Below are positions 17,820 through 25,696 of a DNA stretch of 43,445 nt, piece after piece. The stretch lies in the NCBI GenBank assembly GCA_028287395.1, contig JAQBPR010000157.1, positions 1 through 43,445 of the forward strand. Reading direction: 5' to 3'. Made by a program: the position numbers and the translations under genes. Position 1 is the first letter of the stretch. Every line of letters starts with the position of its first letter. This DNA is from Bacilli bacterium. GTDB taxonomy: Bacteria > Bacillota > Bacilli > Paenibacillales > NBRC-103111. Below the pieces are notes generated by a model. That model did not search any database and was not told where the DNA came from. It saw only the letters and a list, made by a program, of their open reading frames with translations.

Positions 17820-20201
17820 ATGGCTAACGCTTCTAAGACAGTGCCAAAGCCAAAAAGGAAATCCAAATGGACGCTCCGTAAAACCATACTTTGGATGTTA
17901 TTTACGGTTGGGTTTGCCGTGATTTGCGCTTCTGTAGGTTATATATTGATCATTTATAACGGTCAAAATCTTTTAAATGGTATTGATCCAACGCAATTAG
18001 TAACGAAGGACCCCACCATCATTTACGATAGCAACAATCAAGTGATTGAAACCATAGGCCAACAAAAAGGACAATCCGTAGGGTATCAGGACATCCCGCA
18101 AAAGCTGTTAAATGCTTTTATTGCTACGGAAGATCGCCGCTTTAACGAGCATTCCGGAATTGATTTCAAATCAGTCGGAAGGGCTGCGGTAAAAGACATC
18201 ATTAATCGATCGACCTCAGAAGGCGGCAGTACGATTACACAACAGTTAGCTAAAAATATTTTATTTGAACATCCGAAAAAAACATTGTTTCGTAAAGCAA
18301 CAGAGCTTTCTTTAGCTATGGCCTTAGAAGGTAAATTTTCTAAAAATGAAATTATTACGATGTATTTAAATCGAATTAATTTTGGCAGCGGGGCTTGGGG
18401 GATTAAGGATGCGGCCAAGCGATATTTTGGCAAGGATCTGAAGGATTTAGAAGTATGGCAGATGGCTACTTTAGCGGGGATTCCTAAGTCTCCGACCAAC
18501 TATTCACCTATTTCGTTTCCAGATAAATCCAAGGAACGCCGCCAGGTCGTGCTTAAATTAATGCTCGATCAAGGCTATATTACAGAAGCTGAAAAAAATG
18601 CGGCTATGGATGTGAATTTTGTTGCTCCCAAGCAAAATAGTAATCATGCCAGCTCAAGCTTTGTGGATTACACGCTGGATGAAGCGAAAGCATTGTATGG
18701 GATTGACGAAGAAGTGCTTCGTCTAGGTGGATTCAAAATATATACAACGATGGATACGAATGCGCAGCAAATCATGGAACAAACCTTTGAGAACGATCAA
18801 TTTTTTCAAAAAAGCGACGCGCAGCAAAAAATGCAAGGCGCTATGGTCATTGTTAATCAAAAAAATGGCGGGATTGTAGCGATGGTAGGTGGTAGAGATT
18901 ATGTGGATAAGGGATTGAACCGAGTCACTGTGAAGCAGCAGCCGGGATCTTCCTTTAAACCTATCGTTGTTTATGCGCCAGCGATTGAAACGGGTCAATG
19001 GAATCCTTATTCTATGCTAGAGGATAAAGAGATGAACTTTAACGGTTATAAACCGCATAATTATGACAACAATTATCCTGGACAAGTATCGATGTTTGAT
19101 GCGGTAAAGGAATCCATTAATCTACCGGCTGTATGGCTGCTTGATCAAATTAAATTAAAAACCGGGATGCAGTTCGCCAAAGGACTTGGCATTGAATTTG
19201 ATCCGCAGGATACTAATCTTGCTATCGCTCTGGGTGGTATGACTCAAGGTGCAACTCCGCTGCAAATGGCGCAAGCTTATTCTGCCTTCGCCAATAACGG
19301 AGCGATGAATAAAGCACATGCTATCTTAAAAATTACCAACGATAATAAAGAGGTCACTTCCTATAAAGCCGAAAAAGCAAAGCAAGTGATGAGTCTGAAA
19401 ACAGCTTATTATACAACTGAATTGCTCAAAGGGGTAATTGAACCTGGTGGTACAGGTGCCAGCGCCAAAATGAATCGACCGGTTGCCGGTAAAACGGGCT
19501 CCACTCAGCTCACAATCAAAGGATTAGAAAGCAAAACTCGCGATCTTTGGTTTGTTGGCTATACACCGGAATGGACAGCAGCGATTTGGATGGGCTTTGA
19601 TAAACCGGACAAGACACACTATGTCACCATTAAAAGCGGCAGCACCGCAGCGCTTTTCAAAGAAGTCATGTCTAAAGCACTGGCAAAAGTTCCCGTGACT
19701 AATTTTACAAAACCAGACGGAGTTCCTGATCTTAAAGCCCCGCCAAAAGGAATTTCAGATCTGTCTGTAGTTTTAGATCCGACGGACAATCATAAGGCCA
19801 AATTAAATTGGACGGCTGTAGACGATCCATCGGTAGCTTATCGCGTTTTCCGCAAAACAGCGAAAGACAAAGATTTTACGATGTTAATGGAAGTGAAAAG
19901 TGTAGTTGATCTTTACGACATTACATTGACTTTTGGTGAAACGTATCAGTATTATGTTATCGCCTACAATACGGATTTTAATACGGAATCGGATAAATCG
20001 AATGTGGCAGATCTGGCAGTACCGCTAACAGGGATAAGTCCGTCAGAGAGCCCTGGGATTAGTCCAACGCCAACGGATAGCGGAACGAATGTGAGCCCAT
20101 CGCCTTCAAGTACGATATCTCCAACACCATCAGATTCGGCATCTCCAACACCAACAAATCTGGCTTCTCCAACGCCAACTCCAACGATAAATCCGCAATA
20201 A
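17820..20201 (+). CDS. Class A penicillin-binding protein (PBP1A family)
   Basis: Bifunctional peptidoglycan synthase: it polymerises glycan strands and cross-links peptides outside the membrane. The 793 residues comprise a basic N-terminus, one membrane anchor (about 22-46) and a GT51 glycosyltransferase domain with catalytic E104 in ATEDRRF and GGSTITQQLAKN. The transpeptidase has SSFK (S377, K380), an SIN motif and KTGS (558-561). After it comes a fibronectin type III domain (about 650-735) and a tail of Ser, Pro and Thr repeats that may span the wall. It is followed at 99 bases by a cyclophilin lipoprotein with its own promoter. Confidence 0.95.
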   Translation: MANASKTVPKPKRKSKWTLRKTILWMLFTVGFAVICASVGYILIIYNGQNLLNGIDPTQLVTKDPTIIYDSNNQVIETIGQQKGQSVGYQDIPQKLLNAFIATEDRRFNEHSGIDFKSVGRAAVKDIINRSTSEGGSTITQQLAKNILFEHPKKTLFRKATELSLAMALEGKFSKNEIITMYLNRINFGSGAWGIKDAAKRYFGKDLKDLEVWQMATLAGIPKSPTNYSPISFPDKSKERRQVVLKLMLDQGYITEAEKNAAMDVNFVAPKQNSNHASSSFVDYTLDEAKALYGIDEEVLRLGGFKIYTTMDTNAQQIMEQTFENDQFFQKSDAQQKMQGAMVIVNQKNGGIVAMVGGRDYVDKGLNRVTVKQQPGSSFKPIVVYAPAIETGQWNPYSMLEDKEMNFNGYKPHNYDNNYPGQVSMFDAVKESINLPAVWLLDQIKLKTGMQFAKGLGIEFDPQDTNLAIALGGMTQGATPLQMAQAYSAFANNGAMNKAHAILKITNDNKEVTSYKAEKAKQVMSLKTAYYTTELLKGVIEPGGTGASAKMNRPVAGKTGSTQLTIKGLESKTRDLWFVGYTPEWTAAIWMGFDKPDKTHYVTIKSGSTAALFKEVMSKALAKVPVTNFTKPDGVPDLKAPPKGISDLSVVLDPTDNHKAKLNWTAVDDPSVAYRVFRKTAKDKDFTMLMEVKSVVDLYDITLTFGETYQYYVIAYNTDFNTESDKSNVADLAVPLTGISPSESPGISPTPTDSGTNVSPSPSSTISPTPSDSASPTPTNLASPTPTPTINPQ

Positions 20202-20222
20202 ATCTCTTGGATGTGCGATTAG

Positions 20223-20251
20223 TTGATGCTATGAATGAATGATGCTATAAT
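20223..20251 (+). promoter_or_regulatory. Sigma-A promoter of the cyclophilin lipoprotein gene
   Basis: TTGATG (20223-20228) and an exact TATAAT (20246-20251) are spaced by 17 bases, with TG one base upstream of the -10. The octamer GATGCTAT occurs at 20225-20232 and again at 20241-20248, each copy overlapping one promoter element. Confidence 0.75.
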
Positions 20252-20300
20252 ACCAACGATTGGCCATGAATATAAAGATAAAAGGTGGGTTTAATTGATT

Positions 20301-21041
20301 ATGAAAAAACTTCGTTCTCTGATAGTCATTGCTTTATTAATTAGCCTTTCGGCAGTTCTATTGACTGCTTGCGGTAAAAAAACAGCATCCAATGCGGATG
20401 CTACGAATGCACCCATTTCCACTCCGAGTCCGAGTCCAACTGCCACTGCGTCACCCTGTGTTTCAAACCAACCAGCGAGCAGCAGTAACAACACTACAGC
20501 ACAACCTGCTGCGCCAAAAAGCTGGACTAGTCCCCCTGCAATGACCATCGATACGAATAAAACGTACTGTGCGGAAATTCAAACGAACAAAGGGAATTTT
20601 ACTTTAGAGTTATTTGCTAAGGATGCACCAAAAACAGTCAATAGCTTTATATTCTTAGCCAAACAAAACTTTTACAACGGCATCATTTTTCATCGCATCA
20701 TCCAAAAATTTATGGTGCAAACAGGCGATCCGACAGGTACTGGTTCAGGCGGTCCTGGCTATCAATTTGAAGATGAGTTAAGTAATCTTCATAAATATGA
20801 GCAGGGTGTTGTGGCAATGGCGAATGCAGGCCCAAATACGAACGGAAGCCAATTTTTCATTTGTACAGTGGATGACTCAGCTAATTTGCCACCGAATTAT
20901 ACGACCTTTGCCAAAGTGGTTTCCGGAATGGACATCGTTCAAAAAATTGCGGCCACACCTGTACAAGCAAGTGGTTCTGGTGAAATGTCGGCGCCTACGG
21001 AAAAAGTTATGATTCAATCTGTGCAAATTACGGAAAAATAA
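20301..21041 (+). CDS. Peptidyl-prolyl cis-trans isomerase lipoprotein (cyclophilin type)
   Basis: Extracytoplasmic proline isomerase anchored as a lipoprotein. The first 23 residues are a signal peptide ending in the lipobox LTAC, with C24 as the lipidated residue. Then comes a Ser/Thr/Pro/Ala-rich linker to about residue 75, and a cyclophilin domain with FHRIIQKFMVQTGDP and GSQFFICT. ATG 20301 is preferred; TTG at 20295 is in frame and closer to the GGTGGG site, so it remains possible. It likely helps fold secreted proteins outside the membrane. It has its own promoter and a strong terminator. Confidence 0.93.
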   Translation: MKKLRSLIVIALLISLSAVLLTACGKKTASNADATNAPISTPSPSPTATASPCVSNQPASSSNNTTAQPAAPKSWTSPPAMTIDTNKTYCAEIQTNKGNFTLELFAKDAPKTVNSFIFLAKQNFYNGIIFHRIIQKFMVQTGDPTGTGSGGPGYQFEDELSNLHKYEQGVVAMANAGPNTNGSQFFICTVDDSANLPPNYTTFAKVVSGMDIVQKIAATPVQASGSGEMSAPTEKVMIQSVQITEK

Positions 21042-21052
21042 TGAAGCCTCTT

Positions 21053-21091
21053 AAAAACCATGCCGCCTGCAATTAGGCGGCATGGTTTTTT
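21053..21091 (+). terminator. Strong terminator after the cyclophilin gene
   Basis: A 14-bp perfect stem (AAACCATGCCGCCT at 21055-21068 with its complement at 21075-21088) and a T run. The A-rich left flank means it could also work on the minus strand. Confidence 0.93.
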
Positions 21092-21273
21092 CACGAACGG
21101 ATGCGGTAATGGTAATCATATGTATGGGTGAAGCCTAGTCTGGTATACAAGCTTAATGCAGCTTCATTATCGCGTAACACCTGAAGATAAAGATTTTCTG
21201 CTCCTTGCTCATGGCACCAACGCGTAAGAGCTTGAAATAGTTGTGTGCCGATTCCTTTTTTACTTACAGTTCC
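21091..21273 (-). pseudogene. Truncated GNAT acetyltransferase (C-terminal remnant)
   Basis: Reading the minus strand from 21273 to the stop at 21091-21093 gives 60 residues that look like the C-terminal part of a GNAT N-acetyltransferase. They contain KKGIGTQLF (the acetyl-CoA-binding Q/RxxGxG/A region, with the first Gly changed), LQVLRDNEAALSLYTRLGF and a closing aromatic segment. A stop codon (21274-21276) lies immediately upstream in frame, and nothing in the AT-rich DNA beyond it encodes the missing N-terminal ~90 residues. No start codon or ribosome site is present. This is a dead fragment. Confidence 0.8.
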
Positions 21274-21538
21274 TTAATGAATAAATATAATATTAAATGA
21301 ATAAATATGCAATAAAATTTAGTTTTATGAAAAATCTACCGTATTTTAATCTAAAAATAAGCTATAATCAATCTATATTGGTGGCATGCCACAACTCAAT
21401 ATAGCTCGTCATAGCTTGCATTTTCATTTCGCATTGCATAGACTAAAGCTTAATCTGCATCGAGCAGGCGATAAAGCACCTCTTTCTAGGCTCTTGCGTA
21501 TACTATGAGATAGCTGAAGTGAAGAGGTGGATAAGGGC
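21274..21538. other. AT-rich intergenic scar upstream of spoVK
   Basis: No coding potential on either strand. It holds two 13-base direct repeats AATGAATAAATAT (21276-21288 and 21296-21308), an exact TATAAT at 21363-21368 without a clear -35, a nested palindrome (21373-21404), and a GCACCTCTT segment able to pair with the spoVK ribosome-binding site. Confidence 0.6.
21373..21404. repeat. Nested palindrome upstream of spoVK
   Basis: Outer arms CTATATTG (21373-21380) and CAATATAG (21397-21404) enclose the perfect 12-base palindrome GTGGCATGCCAC (21381-21392). It lies just downstream of a TATAAT, in the position of a repressor operator, but could equally be a hairpin left by a lost element. Confidence 0.7.
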
Positions 21539-22531
21539 ATGAGTGAACGCGTTATGGCAAATCACAGTACCCAAGCGGCACGCAATCCGCGTCAAATTAA
21601 TATTGTGCTTCGTAATTCGGAAGCAAGTGCAGGTAAACAAGCTAATATAAGCTCGCTAGAACGTGGAGAACAAGACTTGCAGCGGGATAAAAAAACAGCG
21701 AATCGAGATCCTTTTGCCGGAGTAGCCAAAGAACTGGATCAGATGATTGGGATGAGCCATGTGAAGGATTTGGTGTATGAAATATATGCATTAATCCAAA
21801 TTACGCAATATCGTACAGAAGCAGGCTTAAACGCTGTTCCGCAGGTATATCACATGTTGTTTAAGGGGAATCCCGGCACAGGTAAAACCTCAGTTGCACG
21901 AATTTTAGCGAAGCTTTTTCAATCCATGGGTGTATTGAGCAAAGGACATTTGGTAGAGGTGGAACGAGCGGATTTAGTTGGAGAATACATTGGACATACG
22001 GCGTTAAAAACACGGGATCTGGTAAAAAAGGCGCTTGGCGGCATTCTTTTCATTGATGAAGCTTATAGCTTAGCTCGCGGTGGTGAAAAAGACTTTGGCA
22101 AGGAAGCAATTGATTGCTTAGTGAAAGCCATGGAGGATTATCGCAGTCAATTTGTGCTGATTTTAGCAGGATATCCGGATGAAATGGAATTCTTTTTAAA
22201 TACGAATCCCGGCTTGCCCTCGCGTTTCCCGCTGCAGATTGATTTCAACGACTATACAGTGGAACAGCTTATGCAAATAGCCCTTTTAATGATTAAAGAA
22301 GGGCAGTATGTATTTGCTCCGCAAACAGAATTTAAGCTGCGTCAGCATTTAGCAGAAGAAAAACTTAGCGGTGGCTATGGCTTTAGCAATGCCAGGTATG
22401 TGCGCAACATTATCGAAAAAGCGATTCGTCATCAAGCTGTTCGGTTGCTGGAGCAGCAGTCTGAGCAGCTTTCACGCCAAGAATTAATGGCGCTTCGCCC
22501 GGAAGATTTACGCTGGGAGAAACATAAATAA
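21539..22531 (+). CDS. spoVK: Stage V sporulation protein K (AAA+ ATPase, CbbX-like)
   Basis: AAA+ ATPase of the SpoVK/CbbX branch, needed for spore maturation in Bacillus. The 330 residues include Walker A GNPGTGKT (110-117), Walker B ILFIDEAYSL and a later NARYVRNIIEKA sensor-2-like region. The N-terminal ~60 residues are Ser, Gln and Asn rich and variable. ATG 21539 is chosen because GAGGTGG (21524-21530) is its ribosome site; the in-frame GTG at 21527 is inside that site. It is followed by hflX, as in the B. subtilis spoVK-ynbA-ynbB order. Confidence 0.92.
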   Translation: MSERVMANHSTQAARNPRQINIVLRNSEASAGKQANISSLERGEQDLQRDKKTANRDPFAGVAKELDQMIGMSHVKDLVYEIYALIQITQYRTEAGLNAVPQVYHMLFKGNPGTGKTSVARILAKLFQSMGVLSKGHLVEVERADLVGEYIGHTALKTRDLVKKALGGILFIDEAYSLARGGEKDFGKEAIDCLVKAMEDYRSQFVLILAGYPDEMEFFLNTNPGLPSRFPLQIDFNDYTVEQLMQIALLMIKEGQYVFAPQTEFKLRQHLAEEKLSGGYGFSNARYVRNIIEKAIRHQAVRLLEQQSEQLSRQELMALRPEDLRWEKHK

Positions 22532-22585
22532 AGCATCTGCTTACGAAGCTAATTTTCTCAAGAAAACTTTTAGGAGGAATCGTGA

Positions 22586-23899
22586 ATGAAACAAACGACG
22601 CATGATATTACGCATCATTTAACAGAGCGAGCGATTCTGGTCAGTTTAGTGACTCAAAAAGAAAAGCGCAATGAATTCCTTTCCGAATATTCCTTGCAGG
22701 AATTGATTAGCTTAGCCGAAACAGCAGGCGTTGAGGTTCTGGAGACCATTACCCAGAATAAAGATGCCAAAGATTCCAAATGGTTTATCGGCAAAGGAAA
22801 AGTTGAAGAACTAAAGCAGCGCTTAGAAGAGTTAGACGGCAATACAGCGATTTTTGATCAGGAGCTTTCTGGCGCGCAAGTACGCAATTTAGAAGCGGCA
22901 TTAGACGTAAAGATCATTGATCGCACGCAGCTGATTCTCGATATATTTGCCCAACGGGCCAAAACGCGGGAAGGCATTCTTCAGGTGGAACTGGCACAAT
23001 TAAGCTATTTACTGCCGCGTCTTTCGGGACAAGGTAAAAATCTATCGCGTTTAGGCGGCGGAATTGGCGCCCGTGGTCCTGGAGAAACCAAACTTGAAAC
23101 GGATCGCCGCCACATTCGCGACCGAATTGATGAATTAAAACGTCAAATGCAGGAAGTTGTTCGTCATCGGATTTTACATCGCGAAAGACGAAAAAAGTCC
23201 GGTATTTTTCAAGTAGCTTTGGTGGGCTATACCAATGCGGGGAAATCCACGTTATTGAACCAACTGACACAAGCTGACGTTTATGTAGAAAACCAGCTTT
23301 TCGCGACGCTTGATCCGACTTCTCGCAATTTGCGTTTGCCGGGCGGTAAAGAAATTATTCTAACAGATACGGTTGGATTTATTCAGAATCTGCCGCATGA
23401 TCTGATTGCATCCTTTCGTGCAACCTTGGAAGAGGTTTGCGAAGCAGATTTAATTCTCCACGTCGTGGACAGCTCGCTAGAAATGCGGATGGAACAGATG
23501 AATATCGTCAACGGAGTTTTAAAAGAGCTGGATGCTCAGCGTAAAGAACAAATCACCATTTTTAATAAAATCGATCTATGTTCGCCAAATGATTGTGATT
23601 TGGTCGCGTCTGAAGGCCCGTTCTTACGTATATCGGCCTATAACGAAGCGGATCTTGAACGACTGAAGCTGACTATTCAAGATAAACTCATCAGCGATAG
23701 CAAAACTTTTCGGATTCCGGCAGAAAAGGGCGATCTGATTGCGTTATTATATCGAATCGGCGAAGTTTTAGAAACGGATGCGGATGGGGATTACTTAACT
23801 TTTCAAGTTAGGGTTAACGCAGCCGATTATGCGAAAAGTGGATATTTGTTAGCCGCTTATGATGAGAATCATCAAGCAGAAGAAGGAGAGCGACTGTAA
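22586..23899 (+). CDS. hflX: Ribosome-associated GTPase HflX
   Basis: GTPase that binds the large ribosomal subunit and rescues or splits stalled ribosomes, notably under heat stress. In 437 residues there is the N-terminal HflX domain, a coiled linker with GGGIGARGPGETKLE, and the G domain with GYTNAGKST (214-222), DTVGF and NKID. An AGGAGG site about 8 bases before the ATG fixes the start. ynbB starts one base after the stop, so the two genes are certainly co-transcribed. Confidence 0.96.
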   Translation: MKQTTHDITHHLTERAILVSLVTQKEKRNEFLSEYSLQELISLAETAGVEVLETITQNKDAKDSKWFIGKGKVEELKQRLEELDGNTAIFDQELSGAQVRNLEAALDVKIIDRTQLILDIFAQRAKTREGILQVELAQLSYLLPRLSGQGKNLSRLGGGIGARGPGETKLETDRRHIRDRIDELKRQMQEVVRHRILHRERRKKSGIFQVALVGYTNAGKSTLLNQLTQADVYVENQLFATLDPTSRNLRLPGGKEIILTDTVGFIQNLPHDLIASFRATLEEVCEADLILHVVDSSLEMRMEQMNIVNGVLKELDAQRKEQITIFNKIDLCSPNDCDLVASEGPFLRISAYNEADLERLKLTIQDKLISDSKTFRIPAEKGDLIALLYRIGEVLETDADGDYLTFQVRVNAADYAKSGYLLAAYDENHQAEEGERL

Positions 23900-23900
23900 C

Positions 23901-25151
23901 ATGCAGCTTTCACCTAGAATGCAAGCATTAATGGAACAAGTGGAGAAGCAAATTGAAGGTGCAGTTCAGCAGATCGATCGAACGGTAGATCAGAATCAAT
24001 GGAAGGTAATTGCCGCTTTTCAAAAGCATCAGGTTAGCGATTTTCATTTTAGCACTTCCACTGGCTATGGCTATAATGATCGTGGTCGTGAAGTCCTGGA
24101 TTTGGTTTATGCCGATGTTTTTGGTGCGGAAGCTGCGCTTGTTCGCCCCCACTTTGTATCCGGTACACATACCATATCTGCTGCCTTGTTTGGCGTGCTA
24201 CGACCTGGCGATGAATTGTTATATATCACGGGTACACCCTACGATACTTTACATAAAGTGATTGGTAAGCCTGCGGATGGAACGGGATCGCTTCAAGATT
24301 GGGGCGTTCTTTACAACGAAGTTGCTCTTAAGGAGGATGGATTACCTGATTGGAACGGTATTCGTGCAAAAATATCAAGTAGGACCAAAGTTATCGGCAT
24401 TCAACGTTCTCGCGGCTATGATTGGCGAGCTTCATTCACAGTTGCGCAAATTGGCGAGATGGTAACTTTTGTTAAAAGGCTGGACCCGAATATCATCGTA
24501 TTTGTAGACAATTGCTATGGGGAATTTACGGAAACCACCGAGCCTACTGAAGTGGGCGTCGATTTGATGGCAGGATCTTTAATTAAAAATCCGGGTGGCG
24601 GGATCGCGGATACCGGTGGTTATATTGCAGGTAAGCATCCCTATGTTGAACTTGCGGCCTTTCGTTTAACGGCTCCAGGAATAGGCGGTGAAGTCGGAGC
24701 GATGCTGGGCACGACTCGCCGGATGTTTCAAGGGCTATTTCTCGCGTCGCATATAGTTGGGCAAGCTATTAAAGGCAGCATTTTTGCTGCTGCAATGTTC
24801 GAGCAGCTGGGCTTTCCAACTCAACCGCGTTGGAATGAGACAAGAAGTGATTTAATTCAGGCAATTCGTTTTACAAGCGCGGCCCATTTAATCACGTTTG
24901 TGCAAGGCGTACAGAAGGCATCCGCTGTGGATGCGCATGTTGTACCTGAACCATGGGACATGCCAGGCTACGAGCATCCGGTTATCATGGCGGCGGGTAC
25001 GTTCATACAAGGCGGGAGTCTGGAGCTATCCGCGGACGCGCCCATACGGGAGCCTTATATTGCTTATATGCAAGGGGGACTCACCTATTCCCACGCGAAG
25101 CTTGGCGTTATTTGCGCAATTGAAAATTTAATTGCAAAAGGACTCTTATAA
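23901..25151 (+). CDS. ynbB: Methionine gamma-lyase family / 'aluminium resistance' PLP protein (YnbB)
   Basis: PLP-dependent enzyme of the Cys/Met-metabolism fold, annotated by family as methionine gamma-lyase-like or aluminium resistance protein. The likely PLP lysine is K229 in GSLIKNPGGG, with VFVDNCYGEF upstream holding the PLP-ring Asp. ATG 23901 is chosen because AAGGAGAG precedes it by about 11 bases and it follows the hflX stop directly. The 416 residues match the family. The actual substrate is unknown. A GlnR-type operator overlaps the end of the gene. Confidence 0.88.
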   Translation: MQLSPRMQALMEQVEKQIEGAVQQIDRTVDQNQWKVIAAFQKHQVSDFHFSTSTGYGYNDRGREVLDLVYADVFGAEAALVRPHFVSGTHTISAALFGVLRPGDELLYITGTPYDTLHKVIGKPADGTGSLQDWGVLYNEVALKEDGLPDWNGIRAKISSRTKVIGIQRSRGYDWRASFTVAQIGEMVTFVKRLDPNIIVFVDNCYGEFTETTEPTEVGVDLMAGSLIKNPGGGIADTGGYIAGKHPYVELAAFRLTAPGIGGEVGAMLGTTRRMFQGLFLASHIVGQAIKGSIFAAAMFEQLGFPTQPRWNETRSDLIQAIRFTSAAHLITFVQGVQKASAVDAHVVPEPWDMPGYEHPVIMAAGTFIQGGSLELSADAPIREPYIAYMQGGLTYSHAKLGVICAIENLIAKGLL

Positions 25152-25160
25152 AACCTTACA
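25144..25160 (+). promoter_or_regulatory. GlnR/TnrA-type operator
   Basis: TCTTATAAAACCTTACA matches the consensus TGTNAN7TNACA at all but one fixed position (C for G). It overlaps the ynbB stop codon and lies 4 bases upstream of the glnR -35 box, where autoregulatory GlnR sites are found. Confidence 0.65.
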
Positions 25161-25164
25161 TAGC

Positions 25165-25193
25165 TTGACATGTTTTTGTGGAAAAGCTACAAT
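25165..25193 (+). promoter_or_regulatory. Sigma-A promoter of glnRA
   Basis: Exact TTGACA (25165-25170), 17-base spacer, and TACAAT (25188-25193), one mismatch from consensus. The glnR start is 62 bases downstream. Confidence 0.88.
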
Positions 25194-25255
25194 ATATAGG
25201 AAAGGTTTTATCAGGAAAAGTTCGACTTCTCATGAAGTCACAGGAGTGATTGGCG

Positions 25256-25663
25256 ATGAGTGATGATATCCGCAAAAATATGGCCCTTTTCCCAATTGGC
25301 ATCGTAATGAAATTAACGGACTTAACAGCCAGGCAAATCCGTTATTATGAACAGCATGAGTTAGTTATGCCTGCACGTACGGGTGGGAATCAACGGCTTT
25401 ATTCCTTCAATGATGTTTCACGTTTATTAGAAATTAAAGAATTAATTGAAAAAGGCGTAAACATTGCCGGAATCAAGCAGGTTTTACACACGGTATCGCA
25501 GGATTCTGATGAAGCAACCGTTATTACGGAGCAGACAGAGGTTAAGCGAAGAGAAATGAGCGACTCGCAGCTCCATAAAATGTTAAAGCATCAGCTGATA
25601 AATGGTAAGCGACCGGGTCAGGTCTCGTTAATTCAAGGCGAACTATCTCGGTTTTTTCATTAA
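25256..25663 (+). CDS. glnR: MerR-family nitrogen repressor GlnR
   Basis: Represses glnRA and other nitrogen genes when nitrogen is ample, with its activity controlled by feedback-inhibited glutamine synthetase. The product has 135 residues. The MerR winged helix covers about residues 10-80 and includes LTARQIRYYEQHELV and the R-T-G-G-N-Q-R-L-Y-S turn. The C-terminal end is the short, charged tail by which GlnR senses glutamine synthetase. ATG 25256 has AGGAG 9 bases upstream; the in-frame TTG at 25250 is too close. glnA follows after 33 bases. Confidence 0.94.
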   Translation: MSDDIRKNMALFPIGIVMKLTDLTARQIRYYEQHELVMPARTGGNQRLYSFNDVSRLLEIKELIEKGVNIAGIKQVLHTVSQDSDEATVITEQTEVKRREMSDSQLHKMLKHQLINGKRPGQVSLIQGELSRFFH

Positions 25664-25696
25664 ATCGCTTCATTATTTTAAGGAGGAGATTGCTAA

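Noticed and set aside
25154..25170. Second GlnR-like site overlapping the glnR -35
   Set aside because: It matches only one half-site (TGACA); the other half has two mismatches, so it was not listed.
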